Positions 1 to 12,000 of a stretch of 51,966 bases of DNA are shown here, piece after piece. The DNA is from Azolla pinnata (lineage: Eukaryota > Streptophyta > Polypodiopsida > Salviniales > Salviniaceae): NCBI GenBank assembly GCA_037176905.1, contig JBBBWG010029021.1, positions 3,342 through 55,307 of the forward strand. The letters are read 5' to 3'. How positions within the stretch are numbered: the first letter of the stretch is position 1; every line of letters starts with the position of its first letter. Below the pieces are notes generated by a model that made no database searches, had not been told where the DNA came from, and saw only the letters and a list, made by a program, of their open reading frames with translations. The position numbers and the translations under genes are program-made.

Positions 1-262
1 AAAGATCGGAAGAATTCCATCGATCGTTCGATTCATGAAGAAAGATCGGAAGAAATCCATGGATCGTTTGATTCATCAACAAAAGATCAGAAGAATTCCA
101 TCGATCGTTTGATTCATGAACAAAAAATCGGAAGAAATCCATCGATCCTTTGATTCATCAACAAAAGATCAGAAGAATTCCATCGATCCTTTGATTCATC
201 AACAAAAGATCAGAAGAATTCCATCGATCGTTTGATTCATCAACAAAAGATCAGAAGAAAGA
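1..262. repeat. About 41-bp tandem minisatellite in the PHD-gene intron
   Basis: About six imperfect copies of a 40-41 bp unit beginning AAAGATCAGAAGAATTCCAT and ending in GTTTGATTCATCAAC run from the left edge. They lie downstream of the exon 2 donor at 389, so they belong to the next intron of the minus-strand PHD gene. Copies differ by single bases (ATTCC/ATCC, CATCAAC/CATGAAC). Confidence 0.85.
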
Positions 263-389
263 TCAGAGGACCAATCAGGAAGAAAGAAATGATGGATCAG
301 GATAGCAATTAAGCAGCTACTGTAACTGTGTATATATAATGGCGCCGGCCGTCCCCAAACCCTAAACCGCCGAAACCCTAGAGTAGTAC

Positions 390-2327
390 CTTGCTCGGAG
401 CATGGCGCAGAGGCGATCCCACAGGTCGACGAGCTCGCTGCCCGTGGCGATGGCGGAGCCGTTCTCGCGGCCGTTGACGCGCAGGAGATGGCCGAAGCCG
501 TTGCAGTGGAGGAGGCCGTGCAGGAGGTGCGTGTTGAGCTCCAGAGCGCTGCAGCTTCTGCTTCTTGCTCTTCTTCTTCCCGGCGATGCCTCCACGCCGC
601 ACAGACGGCAATACAACGTCTGATCATCCGCCGCTGGCTCCTCGCAGTTGGGGCAGACCTTGATCCTGCCGGCGCCGCCTAATTTGATCGCACCTTGCCC
701 CGCCATAGCCGCTGCTGCTTCCTCTTCTTCTTCTTCTGCAGGTATGATGAAGTGGTACCGGCGGCTCGAGATCAAATGATGGCCCCATCCTGGGCGACAA
801 TATGCAGATTAACGCATCTATCATGCATTGCAAGGATGGGCGAATCATCAAACCTTAATGTCTTCAATCCGTTCACGACTCGGCTGATCGATTCGATTCC
901 GATTCCGATTCCGATTCCGATTCGATTCGATTCATTCCTCAATGGAACCCGGATCAAGCTCGGATTCGATCCTCCGATTCATTCCTCAATGGAACCCTGA
1001 TCGAGATCGCGGCTTCGATCGTTCCTTCATGAACGGAAGGAGCCCCGATCGAATTCGGCTTCGATCGATCCATTCCTTCCTCATTAGCGGAGGATCCCCC
1101 GAGCGAATTCAGCTTCGATCGGTCCATTTCATTCATGAACGGAAAGGAACCCCGAGCGAATTCAGCTTCGATCGGTCCATTTCATTCATGAACGGAAAGG
1201 AACCCCGAGCGAATTCAGCTTCGGTCGATCCATTTCATTCATGAACGGAAGGAATCCCGAGCAGATTCAGCTTCGATCGATTCATTTCATTCATGAATGG
1301 AAGGAACCGCGAGGGGAATGGAAGGAACCCCGAGCGAATTCAGCTTCGATAGATTCATTTCATTCATTCATTCATTCATCCATTCATTCATTCATTCATG
1401 AACGCCCGGGCGCGATCAGATTCGGATTAAATCGATTCATTCATTCAGCAATTGAGCCGGAATGAATTCATAGCACTGATTATAGTAGCTGCTGCGTATC
1501 GGACGAGATGGGGGCGGGGAGGGGATCGTTGAAGCCGCTAGGGTCTTACCGATGCAGCGGCAGCGGTCGCAGTGAGGGCGGGGGGAGGAACGGATGTCCT
1601 CCTCGATGATGAAGAGCGGCAACAGGGGCCGGGCGGATGATGAGGTAGTAGAAGCCATAGCAGCAGCAGCAGCTTCTGAAGAAGAAGGAGGAGGAGGAGG
1701 AGGAGGAGGAAGAAGAAGGTTTAGGGTACGAGGCGAAGAGCCATCGGGTTTAGGGCAACAGGAGGAAGAAGAAGAAGAAGAAGAAGAAGAAGAAGAAGAA
1801 GAGGAGTAGTGCAGGGAGATGCGCCAAGTGGGGTGGCCGTCGACGTCGAACGGCTGCCGGGCGGCGGCGGCGGAGCCCAGCAACGCCCGCACATTGTCGC
1901 GGAATGCGCCGTCGAAGCTCAATGATCCGCCGCCGCCATAGCTCGATGATCCGCCGCCGCCATAGCTCGATGATCCGCCGCCGCCATAGCTCGATGATCT
2001 GCCGCCGCCATAGCTCGATGATCCGCCATCGCCAGCAGCAGCTACGCGATCATCAGCACCACCATTGCTGCCGTAATTGCAGCAGCAGCTATGGTAGCTC
2101 TTCTGATCTTCCGGCGCTGCAGCGGCGGCGGCGCTGCGCCGCCGCTTCCGCCCCGACAATGTGCTCGATCCGTTCATCATCATCATCATCATCTTCGCCG
2201 CCGCCGTCTTCCTCCCGTTGCTGTTCTCCTCCTCCTCCTCCTCCTCCTCCTCCTCCTCCTCCTCCTCCTCCTCCTCCTCCATCGCCCTGCCCTTCTTCGC
2301 TATCTCGTTCTTCAGTAGCACCTCCAT
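390..2327 (-). CDS. MS1/MMD1-type PHD-finger transcriptional regulator, 5' part only
   Basis: Two exons are visible: exon 1 at 2327-1550 and exon 2 at 789-390. Exon 1 carries the family N-terminal block FRDNVRALLG, then DVDGHPTW, then PLFIIEEDIR and the cysteine cluster CDRCRCIG, and stops at a GTAAGA donor. Exon 2 resumes in phase after CCCAG with WGHHLISSRRYHFIIPAE. It continues through a CPNCEEP...YCRLCG zinc-ribbon-like segment and the diagnostic THLLHGLLHCNGFGHLLRVNGRE...DLWDRLC block, ending at a GTACTA donor. This order matches MALE STERILITY1 / MALE MEIOCYTE DEATH1-like proteins, nuclear regulators of tapetum or meiocyte development. The C-terminal PHD finger is not present and must lie left of the window. 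Unusual features are long Glu, Met, Ser and Pro runs and four SSSYGGG-type repeats in exon 1, all encoded by microsatellites. The start at 2327 is the first Met; a later Met, just before the Glu run, is possible. Confidence 0.82.
945..1445. repeat. 53-bp tandem minisatellite filling PHD-gene intron 1
   Basis: A unit with ATTCATGAACGGAAAGGAAC, then CCCGAGCGAATTCAGCTTCGA and a TCGGTCCATTTC tail, repeats with a clear 53-bp period between 1131 and about 1290. Looser copies lie on both sides, and it ends in an (ATTC)n run at about 1360-1400. It makes up most of the intron between exons 1 and 2 (790-1549) of the PHD gene. Confidence 0.85.
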
Positions 2328-3440
2328 TACTCCCCCAACCCCAGCCCTTTTTTCCTTCCTGGAAACCCTCCGACCCCTACTCGATCATCGATGATCACTC
2401 GATCATCGATCATCGATCATCGGGGCGGGCTTTGCTCGCTGTCTTCTCTGTTCTGACGGCGCGGATCATCTGAATTGGATCCACGCTCGTTCTGCGGGTG
2501 CTCGAATTGGTTTGCTATGGACTCTCGCACTCACTTCTTACTGTGTTCATTGATTCGGGACCCCTGCTTGCTTTAAGAATCCGGCTGTTCTGAAAGCTTG
2601 ATTGCGAGCTTGATCCATCAGACGAGAGCTTGAGTGAGCGCGCGAGCTGCTTTGCCGGTATAGGGTCCCAAAAATGGAAGGGTTTGATCTTGTGATGAGG
2701 CGGAATGTGAGGACGGGAAGAAGGACGAGGACAAAAGCTATGGCGGAAACTGTGTTGAACTGGAACTACTGACAGAAGAGGATTATGTCGGATTGAAGAA
2801 GCAGACGATGCAGAAGAAGAAGAAGAAGACGAAGAAGAAGAAGAAGAAGAAGAAGAAGATTGTGTTTAACTGTGGGCTATGGCGGAAACTGATCGAAGAG
2901 GATTATGTCGGATTCAAGAAGACGACGAAGAAGAAGAAGACGAAGAAGAAGAAGAAGAAGAAGATCAGAACAATTGGAAACATGTCGATCAACTTTATAT
3001 ATATATATATATATATATATACTTATTTATTTTACTTATTCTTTTATTTTCTTTTTTCCTTATATTCTTATATATATATATTTTTTTAAATTAATTAATT
3101 TATATTTTTAGGACTAAAACAAAATAAAATTGGAGGGGCAAACAAAAGGACACCCAGAAAAAGAAAACAAAAAAAACACACGAAAATGTTGGTTTAATTT
3201 ATTAAACTTAAAAAACGAAAAAGACACACAAAAGGAAACGAAAAAGAAACAGAAAAAGAAAACGAAAAAGAAATAGAAATAGAAATAGAAGAAAAGAGGG
3301 GCCGGTAAATTTGTGAATATTTTGCCCTTTTTCCTCTTTTTTTGTTTTCCTTTTTTTTGTTTTGTTTTTTTGGGTTTGTGGGGTTTCGTTAAAAGAAGTG
3401 TTTTTTTGTTTTTTTTTAATGAAAAAAAACAAAAAAAAGA
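2328..3440. other. Intergenic: upstream region of the PHD gene and microsatellites
   Basis: No coding exon is seen. Around 2380-2425 a GATCATCGAT run lies just upstream of the PHD start. Between about 2740 and 2970 a roughly 135-bp segment is duplicated in tandem, sharing GGCGGAAACTG and GAAGAGGATTATGTCGGATT, and each copy ends in a (GAA)n purine run. A (TA)n stretch spans about 2996-3020. From 3100 to 3430 the sequence is A- and T-rich homopolymer and pyrimidine tracts. The small ORFs here are low-complexity shadows. Confidence 0.6.
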
Positions 3441-4028
3441 CACATTCTAGGCATGCATGTGCATGCATGCATGCATGTATGTATGCATGTCGGTGTGCAT
3501 GTATTACGCATGTACACATGCGTGCGTGTATGTAGGCATGCATCCTGACAGATACATAAACATGTATCAATGAGTATCTGTATGCCCGATGTGCGTATGG
3601 ATCAGGTGTGCCATGGTATGTATGCCATGGCATGCATGGGAGGAGGCTCACACGTGGGGCATATAACGGTTTTCCTTCTCCGACAAACCGTCAACTGTTT
3701 TCTTTCTTGCATTTTCGAGCACACACGCACATGCATGCATACGGCCATACGCATGCATGCACACACATGCATGCATACGGCCATACGCATGCATGCACAT
3801 GCGCACCCATGCATGCATACGGCCACACGCATGCATGCACATGCATGTATATGCACGTGTAACCACATCTTTAAGCGTGAGAGAGCATGAGCTCAAGCGT
3901 GTGGGAAATGTGCGTGCGCACGTGTGTGTGGATGGATGTGTGCCCACATGTGTGTATGGGATGCATTCCATGCATGCATGCATCCATGCATCCATCCACC
4001 GGTCGCATGCATGCATGCATCCATCGAG
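3441..4028. repeat. GCATGCAT-rich degenerate palindromic repeat
   Basis: The self-complementary word GCATGC/CATGCATG recurs dozens of times. A roughly 45-bp higher-order unit, CATGCATACGGCCATACGCA plus flanks, is repeated three times at about 3731-3845. The stretch contains many RY-type CATGCA elements. Overlapping ORFs exist on both strands because the repeat is nearly palindromic; none looks like a real protein. Confidence 0.75.
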
Positions 4029-4030
4029 GC

Positions 4031-4180
4031 GAAAACCCTGAAAACCCTAAAACCCTAAAACCCTAAAACCCTGAATCCACAAGTTGCCAGGGAAGTAAGT
4101 AGCTTCAGAGTCTAAAACCCTAAAAACCTAAAACCCTAAAAACCCTGAAACCCCTAAAACCCTAAATTCCTGAAACCCTG
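4031..4180. repeat. Interstitial telomere-like (AAAACCCT)n and variants
   Basis: AAAACCCT, AAACCCTAA and AACCCTGAA variants recur between 4033 and 4180, interrupted by about 40 bp of unrelated sequence near 4075-4110. The dominant 8-mer reads TTTTAGGG on the other strand rather than the usual plant TTTAGGG. Confidence 0.75.
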
Positions 4181-5390
4181 AAATCCCGAGACCTCGCGGA
4201 GGGTGGGGATCGAACGGATGGATTCCTAACACCGCACAAACCGTCCGTCCAAAGATTCCCTGCGAAACCGAAAATCAATCAGGAAAGGTGGGCAACAGGA
4301 AATCAGCTGTGCCCACCAAAGACCCGCTTGCAGAGAACTAACTCCATACCTTCCGAACCGAACGAGCCGCGGCCCGCAAATGTGAAATGGTCGTTGGATT
4401 GTCGTTCAATCGATGGTCTGAAACCCCAGATCGATCGATTCGATTCGATCGGGTGGGTAAGATGATTCCGGTGTCTGTAGTAGAGTGTTGGATCGATCGG
4501 TTCGAATCGGTTCAGATCGACCGGGTGGGTAAGATTCCAATGTCTGTAGTGCTGCTACTTGTCCCTGCTTCTCTATGCTGGCATTGCCGTGTGTGTGGAT
4601 CAAAGCAGATGTCGTTTACATGCGTCGCGTATCGTATGCGTACGATACGTACTGCTACGTACTTTATAAGTATTTACTAAAAAGGATCTGTGAAGCTCTG
4701 AGAACGCGTATTTGTTTGCGTTGTTGTAAAAATTACAGGGGCTCGAATTCGTTCCCAGTTCATCGAACGATTATCCAACTTCGCAATAACCTAAACACCC
4801 GCGTATCAGTGTAAACTTTTTCGTATTCCCATTTTGTTGGCATTAGTAAATTTGTAAAATCTTAAAAATTATCGCTAGCAGAAGTTTTTAAATTTAAGAT
4901 TAAGGTTCGCACAATCTTACTAACGTTCTTGTTTTTCTTTTTACCAGTTCATTAAACATGTTCCAGTTTTGGGTTTAGGGTTTAGGGTCTTGCTCGCTCT
5001 TCTTGTCGTATTGCTTCCCTTGCTATCACAATAATCGATCTGGATTTCTTACACCCACTTCTACACAGGGAGTAATTATGTTTTCGTGACACTGATCCCA
5101 AACCTCGTCGAAAAAACGTTAACCTCATTGAGGCGTCGAGCTGCCGATGATTTGCGATTCCATTCCTCGGATCTATTAAGTAAAATATTCCCCCAAAAAC
5201 CCTTTTAAAATCTTCTGTAAAACAATGCATGTATACATCGAGACAGAACCCCTCGGATTTGCTCAGCTTCTGTTCTGGCCATAAAAGAAGAGATTGATGC
5301 AGCGCAATGCTTCAAAGTGGAACGAATACACAATCGATTTGCCCGGAAGAATCGAGCTCGTCCTGAAATCCGCTCACCTTCTCTTCATCC
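4181..5390. other. Intergenic, no gene recognised
   Basis: No conserved coding segment is seen. A near-duplicated segment at about 4425-4545 shares GATCGATTCGATTCGATCGG and GGGTGGGTAAGAT...CTGTAGT. A TTTAGGGTTTAGGG telo-type pair lies at about 4974-4988. The rest is unremarkable AT-rich sequence. Confidence 0.5.
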
Positions 5391-5394
5391 GATT

Positions 5395-5812
5395 GTTCCC
5401 GCCAAAACTACCGGTGAATTGTTCTCTGAAATTGTCACATTTCTCCCATCGAACGGATCTTAACTTTGCCTTCTTTGCATCAAATCGTTCCCACCAAAAA
5501 ACTACCGGTGAATTGTTCCTTGAAATCGTCGCGAGTTTCCCATCAAACGAATCCCAACTTTGGCAATCCGCTTCGCCTTCTTTGCATCAAATTGCTCCCA
5601 CCAAAACTACTGGCGAATTATTCCTTAGAAATCGTCGTGTTTTCCCATCGAACGGATCCCGTCTTTGGCAATCTGCTTCGCATTCTTTGCATCAAATTGT
5701 TCCCACCAAAACTACCGGTGAATTGTTCCTTGAAATCGTCATGTTTTCCCATCAAACGGATCGCTCTTCATCAAAATGTTCCCACCAAAACTACCGGAGA
5801 ATTGCTTGTGTT
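5395..5812. repeat. Degenerate tandem repeat, about five units of 75-105 bp
   Basis: The phrase CCAAAACTACCGGTGAATTG recurs with small changes near 5402, 5496, 5600, 5706 and 5783. Between copies are TTTGCATCAAAT(C/T)GTTCC and CCCATC(G/A)AACGGATC. Two overlapping plus-strand frames stay open through it, which makes ORFs of 175 and 138 codons, but neither resembles a known protein. Confidence 0.75.
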
Positions 5813-5845
5813 TTTTGGTAGGGGTATGCAGGTAATTGTTTCAAA

Positions 5846-6511
5846 ATGGATCAGCATATACTCTCTGGCTTCAAGAGTTTGAATCTCTCCCTCAGCTGTG
5901 ATGTGTGTTTAGGGTTTCCTGTGAATCGCCCACCATTCTCCCCTGACCAAGTGCCTTCCTTCCTCCGCTTTCTGCAACCATGGGGTGAGTCTTGTGTGGT
6001 GCACGGCTTGATTGTGAACTCAAATGTCTGGGTGAATTCAGGGTTTTTGGAGAAGGCTGGAGTTTTTGGGCTCCTTTCTCCTCTCAGCTTTTTGATGGGT
6101 TTACTGTTTCTCAACAGCTTCTCGCTTTGGTCGATACTGCTGTTTCTTAGATATCTAGAGAGTTCTCGCATGAATTGTGTGAGTTTGCTGCTTTCAAACG
6201 TCTGGAGTCAATCAGGATTCTCTGCAGAATTCTGGAGTTTTAGGGTTCCGGAAATTGTTCTTAGTCAAGGCTTCTTGGCATCTTGGCAATGTGGCGGATT
6301 TGATTATTTCTCAGATACCTCGAGTTTGGATTGGATCAGAGTATCTTTCAAAACTCAACATTGTCTGTGGATTCAGTGTTCCAGGAGTATAATTGCTTCG
6401 CAATTTGGATGGACTACGGCCTTTCCTGGAATGCAACATTTGGGTGATCTAGGGTTTCCTCGACGCTTGGCGTGTAGCTCAATTAGTGTTTCTTGCTTTA
6501 CATTAGGTTGA
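5846..6511 (+). other. 221-codon open frame of unknown status upstream of p23
   Basis: A plus-strand frame stays open for 221 codons, rich in Ser, Leu, Phe and Trp, with TTTAGGGTTTCC-like words inside. I recognise no domain, and no splice-linked partner exon is evident. It lies just 5' of the p23 gene and may be p23 leader or intron sequence, a non-coding transcript or decayed sequence. I do not claim it is a gene. Confidence 0.2.
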
Positions 6512-6657
6512 ATTAGGGCGCTTTTTTGTGTTTCTTGCTTTGCATTTGGTCGAGTCAGGGTCTCTCTGAACGAAATAAGTAAGATCCATGCCAACATGAA
6601 CAATGTCTTACAGTTTCGCTAAGTCCTAAACCCCAAATGCTTTAACAATCAGTTCTG

Positions 6658-8215
6658 ATGCGTTGTAAAATGGATGGTCGTTCTAGCAGACGGCATCCAG
6701 AAATCGTGTGGGCACAAAGGTCGGAGCAACTCTTCATCACAGTCGAACTGCCGGATGCAAAAGACCCTAAACTGAAGCTTGAACCTGATGGGAAATTCAT
6801 TTTCTCTGCACGAGCTGGATCAACTGATGATCTCTTTGAGATCGAGCTCGAGCTTCTTGACAAAATAGATGTGGAGGTATACAGTGCTCGAAAACAGTGT
6901 CATTTTATTGAAATAAGGTAATAGATTGCATGGTGGATCGATTATCTGTCCATTATAGAGCTTAACCATCTCAGCAAGGGAACAATGAGGTATTCCGAAG
7001 CTGTATTCTGGTTGGATTGTGGTCAAAATGACTATATTGTATTCAAAGGAAGAAACTTTGCCCATCTGATGTAGCACAGAGGGAATGTAATTGGTATGGT
7101 AACCATGTATTTTCTTAGGATCATGATCCGAATTCATAAACTTTTCTGGTCAAGGATCGATGTTGCATTTAAAATTGATTTCAGCTTCTGTAGAAATCGG
7201 GTTTTCCCTTAAGAAGCGGTGCCCTTCCTTCTTTTTTTCCCAGGCAAGTAAGATCAATATTGGTTTGAGGCAAATCATCTGTATTATCCAAAAAATGGAG
7301 AAAGGATGGTGGAAGCGATTGCTTAGGACTGAAGGAAAACCGCCTCCATTCGTGAAGGTCGATTGGAATAAATGGATTGATGAAGATGAGGAAGAGACGG
7401 AAGGGTCCAAATGTAAGTGTCTTTGTGATCAATACGAGTTCAATAAACACGAGAGCTTGTTGGGCTACTTATGACTTATTTGTTTTTTTGCATTTGGTGG
7501 TGAACCATATCAACGCAGTTGACAGCTTTGATTTTAGTGGCATGGATGGTTTCTCGGTATGAGCATATCTGCCCATCTCTCTTGTGTCAGTGCTGTCGTA
7601 TTCGGATTGTTGTTATATTCATATATGCATGTGGTCATGCTTTGTTGCTGATACATGTATCATGATTCGGGGGTTTATGTATGCATTCCTTTCTATTCAT
7701 AATAAAGCATCTGTAAATAGTATTCTTATGCACAACTTACTAGCAGTCTTTAATTGGGGATTGGTTAGCCAATTCATGTCCTATGCGTAGATATCTATTT
7801 GAGAATACTTCACAACTTTGATGGCTTTAATAGATCAACATTTTGCGCTGTATTATATATTTACTAGTGAACATTTTACATCTGATGTATCTATTACACA
7901 CACATGCGTCTTATGTGTATTTGTAGCTGCGTGTGTTCTATGTGGGCCTACATCAGGGTTTGTAGAGGTGCAAGCTAGACGATGATTTTTGTTCTTGAAT
8001 TTGCAGAACCAAATGCAAGGTGGAGAAGAGGCTGAAAGTGATGATGATGATGATGATGATGATGAAGGCATGCTTTGTGAGTACATATTACAGAAACGCT
8101 TATTTTTTTTCAGTATATGTCTAAATCTATGATCTCTATATGGTTGCAGCAAAAAGAAACAGGATTAACTATTGTTTGTCTTGTATGCACAGATCTTCCG
8201 GACTTGCAAAAGTGA
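6658..8215 (+). CDS. p23 co-chaperone (HSP90 co-factor, CS domain)
   Basis: Five exons join in phase: 6658-6876, 7244-7412, 7519-7556, 8007-8076 and 8193-8215, giving 172 residues. The CS domain starts at [21 protein letters not shown] and includes [36 protein letters not shown] and the family-defining [16 protein letters not shown]. This matches plant p23 (the Arabidopsis p23-2 type) and yeast Sba1. A short linker, [12 protein letters not shown], is followed by an acidic tail with eight Asp encoded by a GAT repeat. p23 binds ATP-bound HSP90 in the cytosol or nucleus and slows ATP hydrolysis during client maturation. Start choice is uncertain: ATGs lie at 6658 and 6670. A good acceptor (TTCTAGCAG, before ACGGCATCC) could mean the true first exon, coding for Met and a residue or two, lies upstream. 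Confidence 0.9.
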
Positions 8216-9071
8216 GAGGTTGAAACTGTTTATGTACATGACAGTGGAAGAATCAGGAACAGACTAAAATGACATTAATCGCAATCAAGATATATTTTAT
8301 ATATCTATGTATATCTGACACAAAGCTAAAACACGAAATATATCAAGCTTCCGCCTTCGATCACTCACCAGCTTCTGTCTACATACCCTTGTTGTTTGTT
8401 CTCATCATGTGCACCACTTTTTGGCCCGCAATCATCTGTGCGCAGCACAATGTTGAGAGATCTGAACCTTTTTTGTAATTATAGCAATTGGTTTTAACAA
8501 TGAAATCATCTGCGTTCTATATTTGACAGTTTTGTCCAAATGATGCTTTCATAAGTTCCTGTCGAGTACAAAAGGGAGCTGAGGGTTTTCGATTACAGGC
8601 TGATAAACCATTTGATTGTATTTAACATAACTCTCACGATAGAGCCATCAAAATTTTCGAAAATTACCAACATTTTATCACACGGTACAAGCTAACTTTA
8701 TACGATGGACAAGTAAATTTAGATATTTTTGCACAAAGCTAATATATCGAGGTGGAGCTCTCATTTGATATTTCAGTTCTTGTAAACATCAGTCCAAACA
8801 AATTTACACATTATTGCTAGAGGCCACTGATTTTAAAGAAATATAGCCATACCAAATCATACAAATAATATTGCCTGATTATATGACAGCATAAACTGTT
8901 CTTCGTTTGTTCACAAATTATCTCGAATACTTTACAACTGTGATGGGACTTATTTCAAACCATCAAATCGCACGTGGCGAATTGAGAAGCTGCATGCACC
9001 ATATTCTTTCATGAGCATCACCTACATGTTAGAGCACACATTCTTATTCCATCGAGTTCTCAAATAAAAGC
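8216..9071. other. Convergent intergenic spacer
   Basis: AT-rich 3' flank between the plus-strand p23 gene and the minus-strand FANCF-like gene. No coding segment or repeat is seen. It should hold the two 3' UTRs and polyadenylation signals. Confidence 0.5.
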
Positions 9072-12000
9072 TTATCTGGTAGTAACTGCAAAACGGGACT
9101 TGCCTGCAAATAAATTATCTGATAACCCTCTTTTTGTGTGCCTGCAGAAAGAAAATGTGGTCAGACTACACTTTGACATAAAAACTCAAATGGCAACTCC
9201 AACTCCAGTTCCCAATTTCAACTTTAGTGTAAGTAGCCAAGTATAACTTGATGTAAATGCTTGTTCATGTAATACACTGACATACAAGTGCTTTCGTGTG
9301 TCCATGTGTCTGTATAGATCCTCAGCATAACAACTGAAATAACGGGTCCTGGATTCACAATAGAACATCATATTCATCATATATACTCCACTTCAAATAT
9401 TTTATTATTAATATTGACAACTATTATCTAACCCTTTCATAAATGTGGATGCTGCAAGAATAGGTGGTATATTCCACCAAGCTCCTTTGTCTTGCTCAAG
9501 AAGTTCGGTCATAAAGACATTGATGGTATCTGTTTCCTACATATCAGATAACAGTTGAGAGCATGATTGAGTAATACTGATCATTCACACAGTAAACAAA
9601 AGACACCATTTAACTTCCGACTCCATGTGATACAAATAAAATCCTTCCCAACCAAAATCTTGAGACACAATCAATAGGATCTCTGCGCCTTACAAACATG
9701 GATAGTGTACGACCCTTGGCTTTTAGAATTTGTAAATACATAATCTATCAAGCTATGGAAACCCAGAGAACTAAGCTTCATACCTGATCCCAAAGCCCAC
9801 TTGTAATGCCTTTCACCATCCTAAGAAGAGAGTAGAAACCAGACAAACTTTGAAACATACCTCTAGTTCGATTGCTTGGATTTTATTACTTCTGCACCAA
9901 AGATCAAGTGAGTCCGTTGAGCATGACATATGTTCGCATGGTTCCATGAGCTTTGAAATAACTTCATCCCACTTCTGAGATGACAATTCTAAACAGCATT
10001 GTTCCTGAGAGTAATCAAATGATAGGACAACATCAGTTTTACTTGTTAAAAAGAAAAAAAGCACCAATTTGACAATTTAGAAAAACTTACAAGAATCTGC
10101 TCCACTTTAACCATGTCTTCCTTATTCATAACTTTTTGAAAACAGGATTTCCACTTCCCACTATCAGAGCTGAAGATAATATTTGTGGCATCCAATGTCT
10201 TCTCATCCAAAAGATATGTTAAAGCTCGTTTTCTCCATTGCTGACAGCAAGGCATATAATTTCTTTCCAAGATACTGCAAAAGGTTTCCTTCCATTATGT
10301 TTCGACATAAAATAGATGCAATTTTGTTACCATGATACTCAGAACCTACAACCAGGAAAGACAGAGAAACAATAGGGAGGGGGAAAACAGATATGCTTTC
10401 ACTGGATGATGTTAAAAATTGATCCAAACACTTTCTTGGTTGGAGAATCCTTGTCAAGAAATTGTCTCCATATGTGCTTTGAGAACTCTAACTGCCTCTT
10501 TCATATGAGGGCATTGAAGGTTAACTATGTACTTTTTGCCATCATTTATGCATAGCTTCTTGTTGGGGTTTCAGCTAGTGTTGCTCCCTTTGCACCATAT
10601 GAGGTCCTTGGAAACTTGAGTCATGGACCTTTCTGCAATAAGAGATACTTGGAGAAATGTCTTGTAGGAAGCATTGGCCATTTCTTCATCTAAGGTCTCC
10701 ATACAGGAGGATTGCCTTTGAGGAAAGCTCTTTAGGCAACATATCTATGCATGATCTATGAATTAGCATGCATACAAAAACTTGATTAAAATAGCTTCAT
10801 ATACCAATCCAAGTCAACAATTCGTATTCACTTCTACAAATTCTACTCCATATTTGAAAACAGCCTTACAAACCTGTACCTTCTTGTAGGCTCTAGCAGT
10901 CAAGAAAGAGATGCTGGAGTGATACAGATCAGCTAATATGGCATTTAATATCAACCAGTTGGCCATTGTCCCATTTCACTGCAAATGCTGCTAACATTTT
11001 ATACTCAAAATAGAATCTAGTATTACTAACCAGGCAGCATGTTCACTGTATACAGTGTATTTTGTACAACATAAATCCTCAACTTATAAAATTAAGGGAC
11101 AACCCTGCAATAAGTAAAGAGTTCATGACCTTAACTGTAACTGAAAAGATTAATATCTCCCCAAACATATTTCCAGAAAATGGTGTGCAATTGAAGTAGA
11201 TAATGCTACCTATCTAGCATCGGTGCTGCCAAATGTATTGTGTTCACTAAGGATTTCGTGTTGCACATCTCCTGATGTCTTTTTTCTAGGTTTTGCAAAA
11301 CTGCTGCCCACTCTTTCTCTTCATCAGACGTTGCAGCAATAAGCGACTCAATTTGTCCACTCTTATATCCAAGACAATGAACCATAGTGCAAATAAAAAC
11401 TTTCTTTGCTTCCAAAAGAACATTAGAAGATAGCTTTGGCAATCCCTACAAACCACCGACATACAATTAGAAGTGCTTCCTAAGAGATATGTGGATCACA
11501 CATAGCTGTTCACACCTCTGGAATCAGATCTGTATGCATCATCTCTGCGAGTGCCAGATCAAGAGTATGCTTGAATGCACAACCCTCCTTTGACGTAGGA
11601 ATTTTCCTCATGATCTAGAAAGGCATTAAAAAACAATAAAACTCAACATACTTCTCCACGTATCTTTCTCTAGTAAATTACTTTCCATACTAAACAATTA
11701 AGAGTTTATAGTGTAACAATCCCACAACTTACATGCCTAAGGATATACACGATGAACATTCAAGAAGAACAAACATCCAGACATAAAAGATATATTCATG
11801 CCTCCGCACATATATGCTGCAAGAGCTCCCATAAAGTCTTTGATGGAGTATCCTCATCAAGGTAGAAACTTGTGTAAATGCAATATTCTGCAAGCGATAC
11901 AAAAAGCTGGCCAAGTTCATAACGTCTCCAGATAAGCGCATAATACAAACGTGCACTTTTCGAAACATCCAAAAGGCCAACCGCCCTTGCAATGTCTTCA

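Noticed and set aside
330..346. TATATATAATGG on the plus strand considered as a promoter for a plus-strand gene
   Set aside because: It lies in the intron downstream of exon 2 of the minus-strand PHD gene, and plus-strand ORFs here are antisense to conserved exons.
1594..2473. Long plus-strand ORFs over the PHD exon 1 region
   Set aside because: They are antisense shadows of the minus-strand exon, consisting of repetitive Arg/His/Ser and poly-Glu translations.
3570..4041. Several ORFs of 84-122 codons on both strands rich in Met, His, Ala and Cys
   Set aside because: They translate a near-palindromic GCATGC repeat; every frame is open for the same reason.
3441..5812. CRISPR-like array
   Set aside because: The repeats are contiguous or degenerate with no unique spacers, and the genome is clearly plant nuclear.
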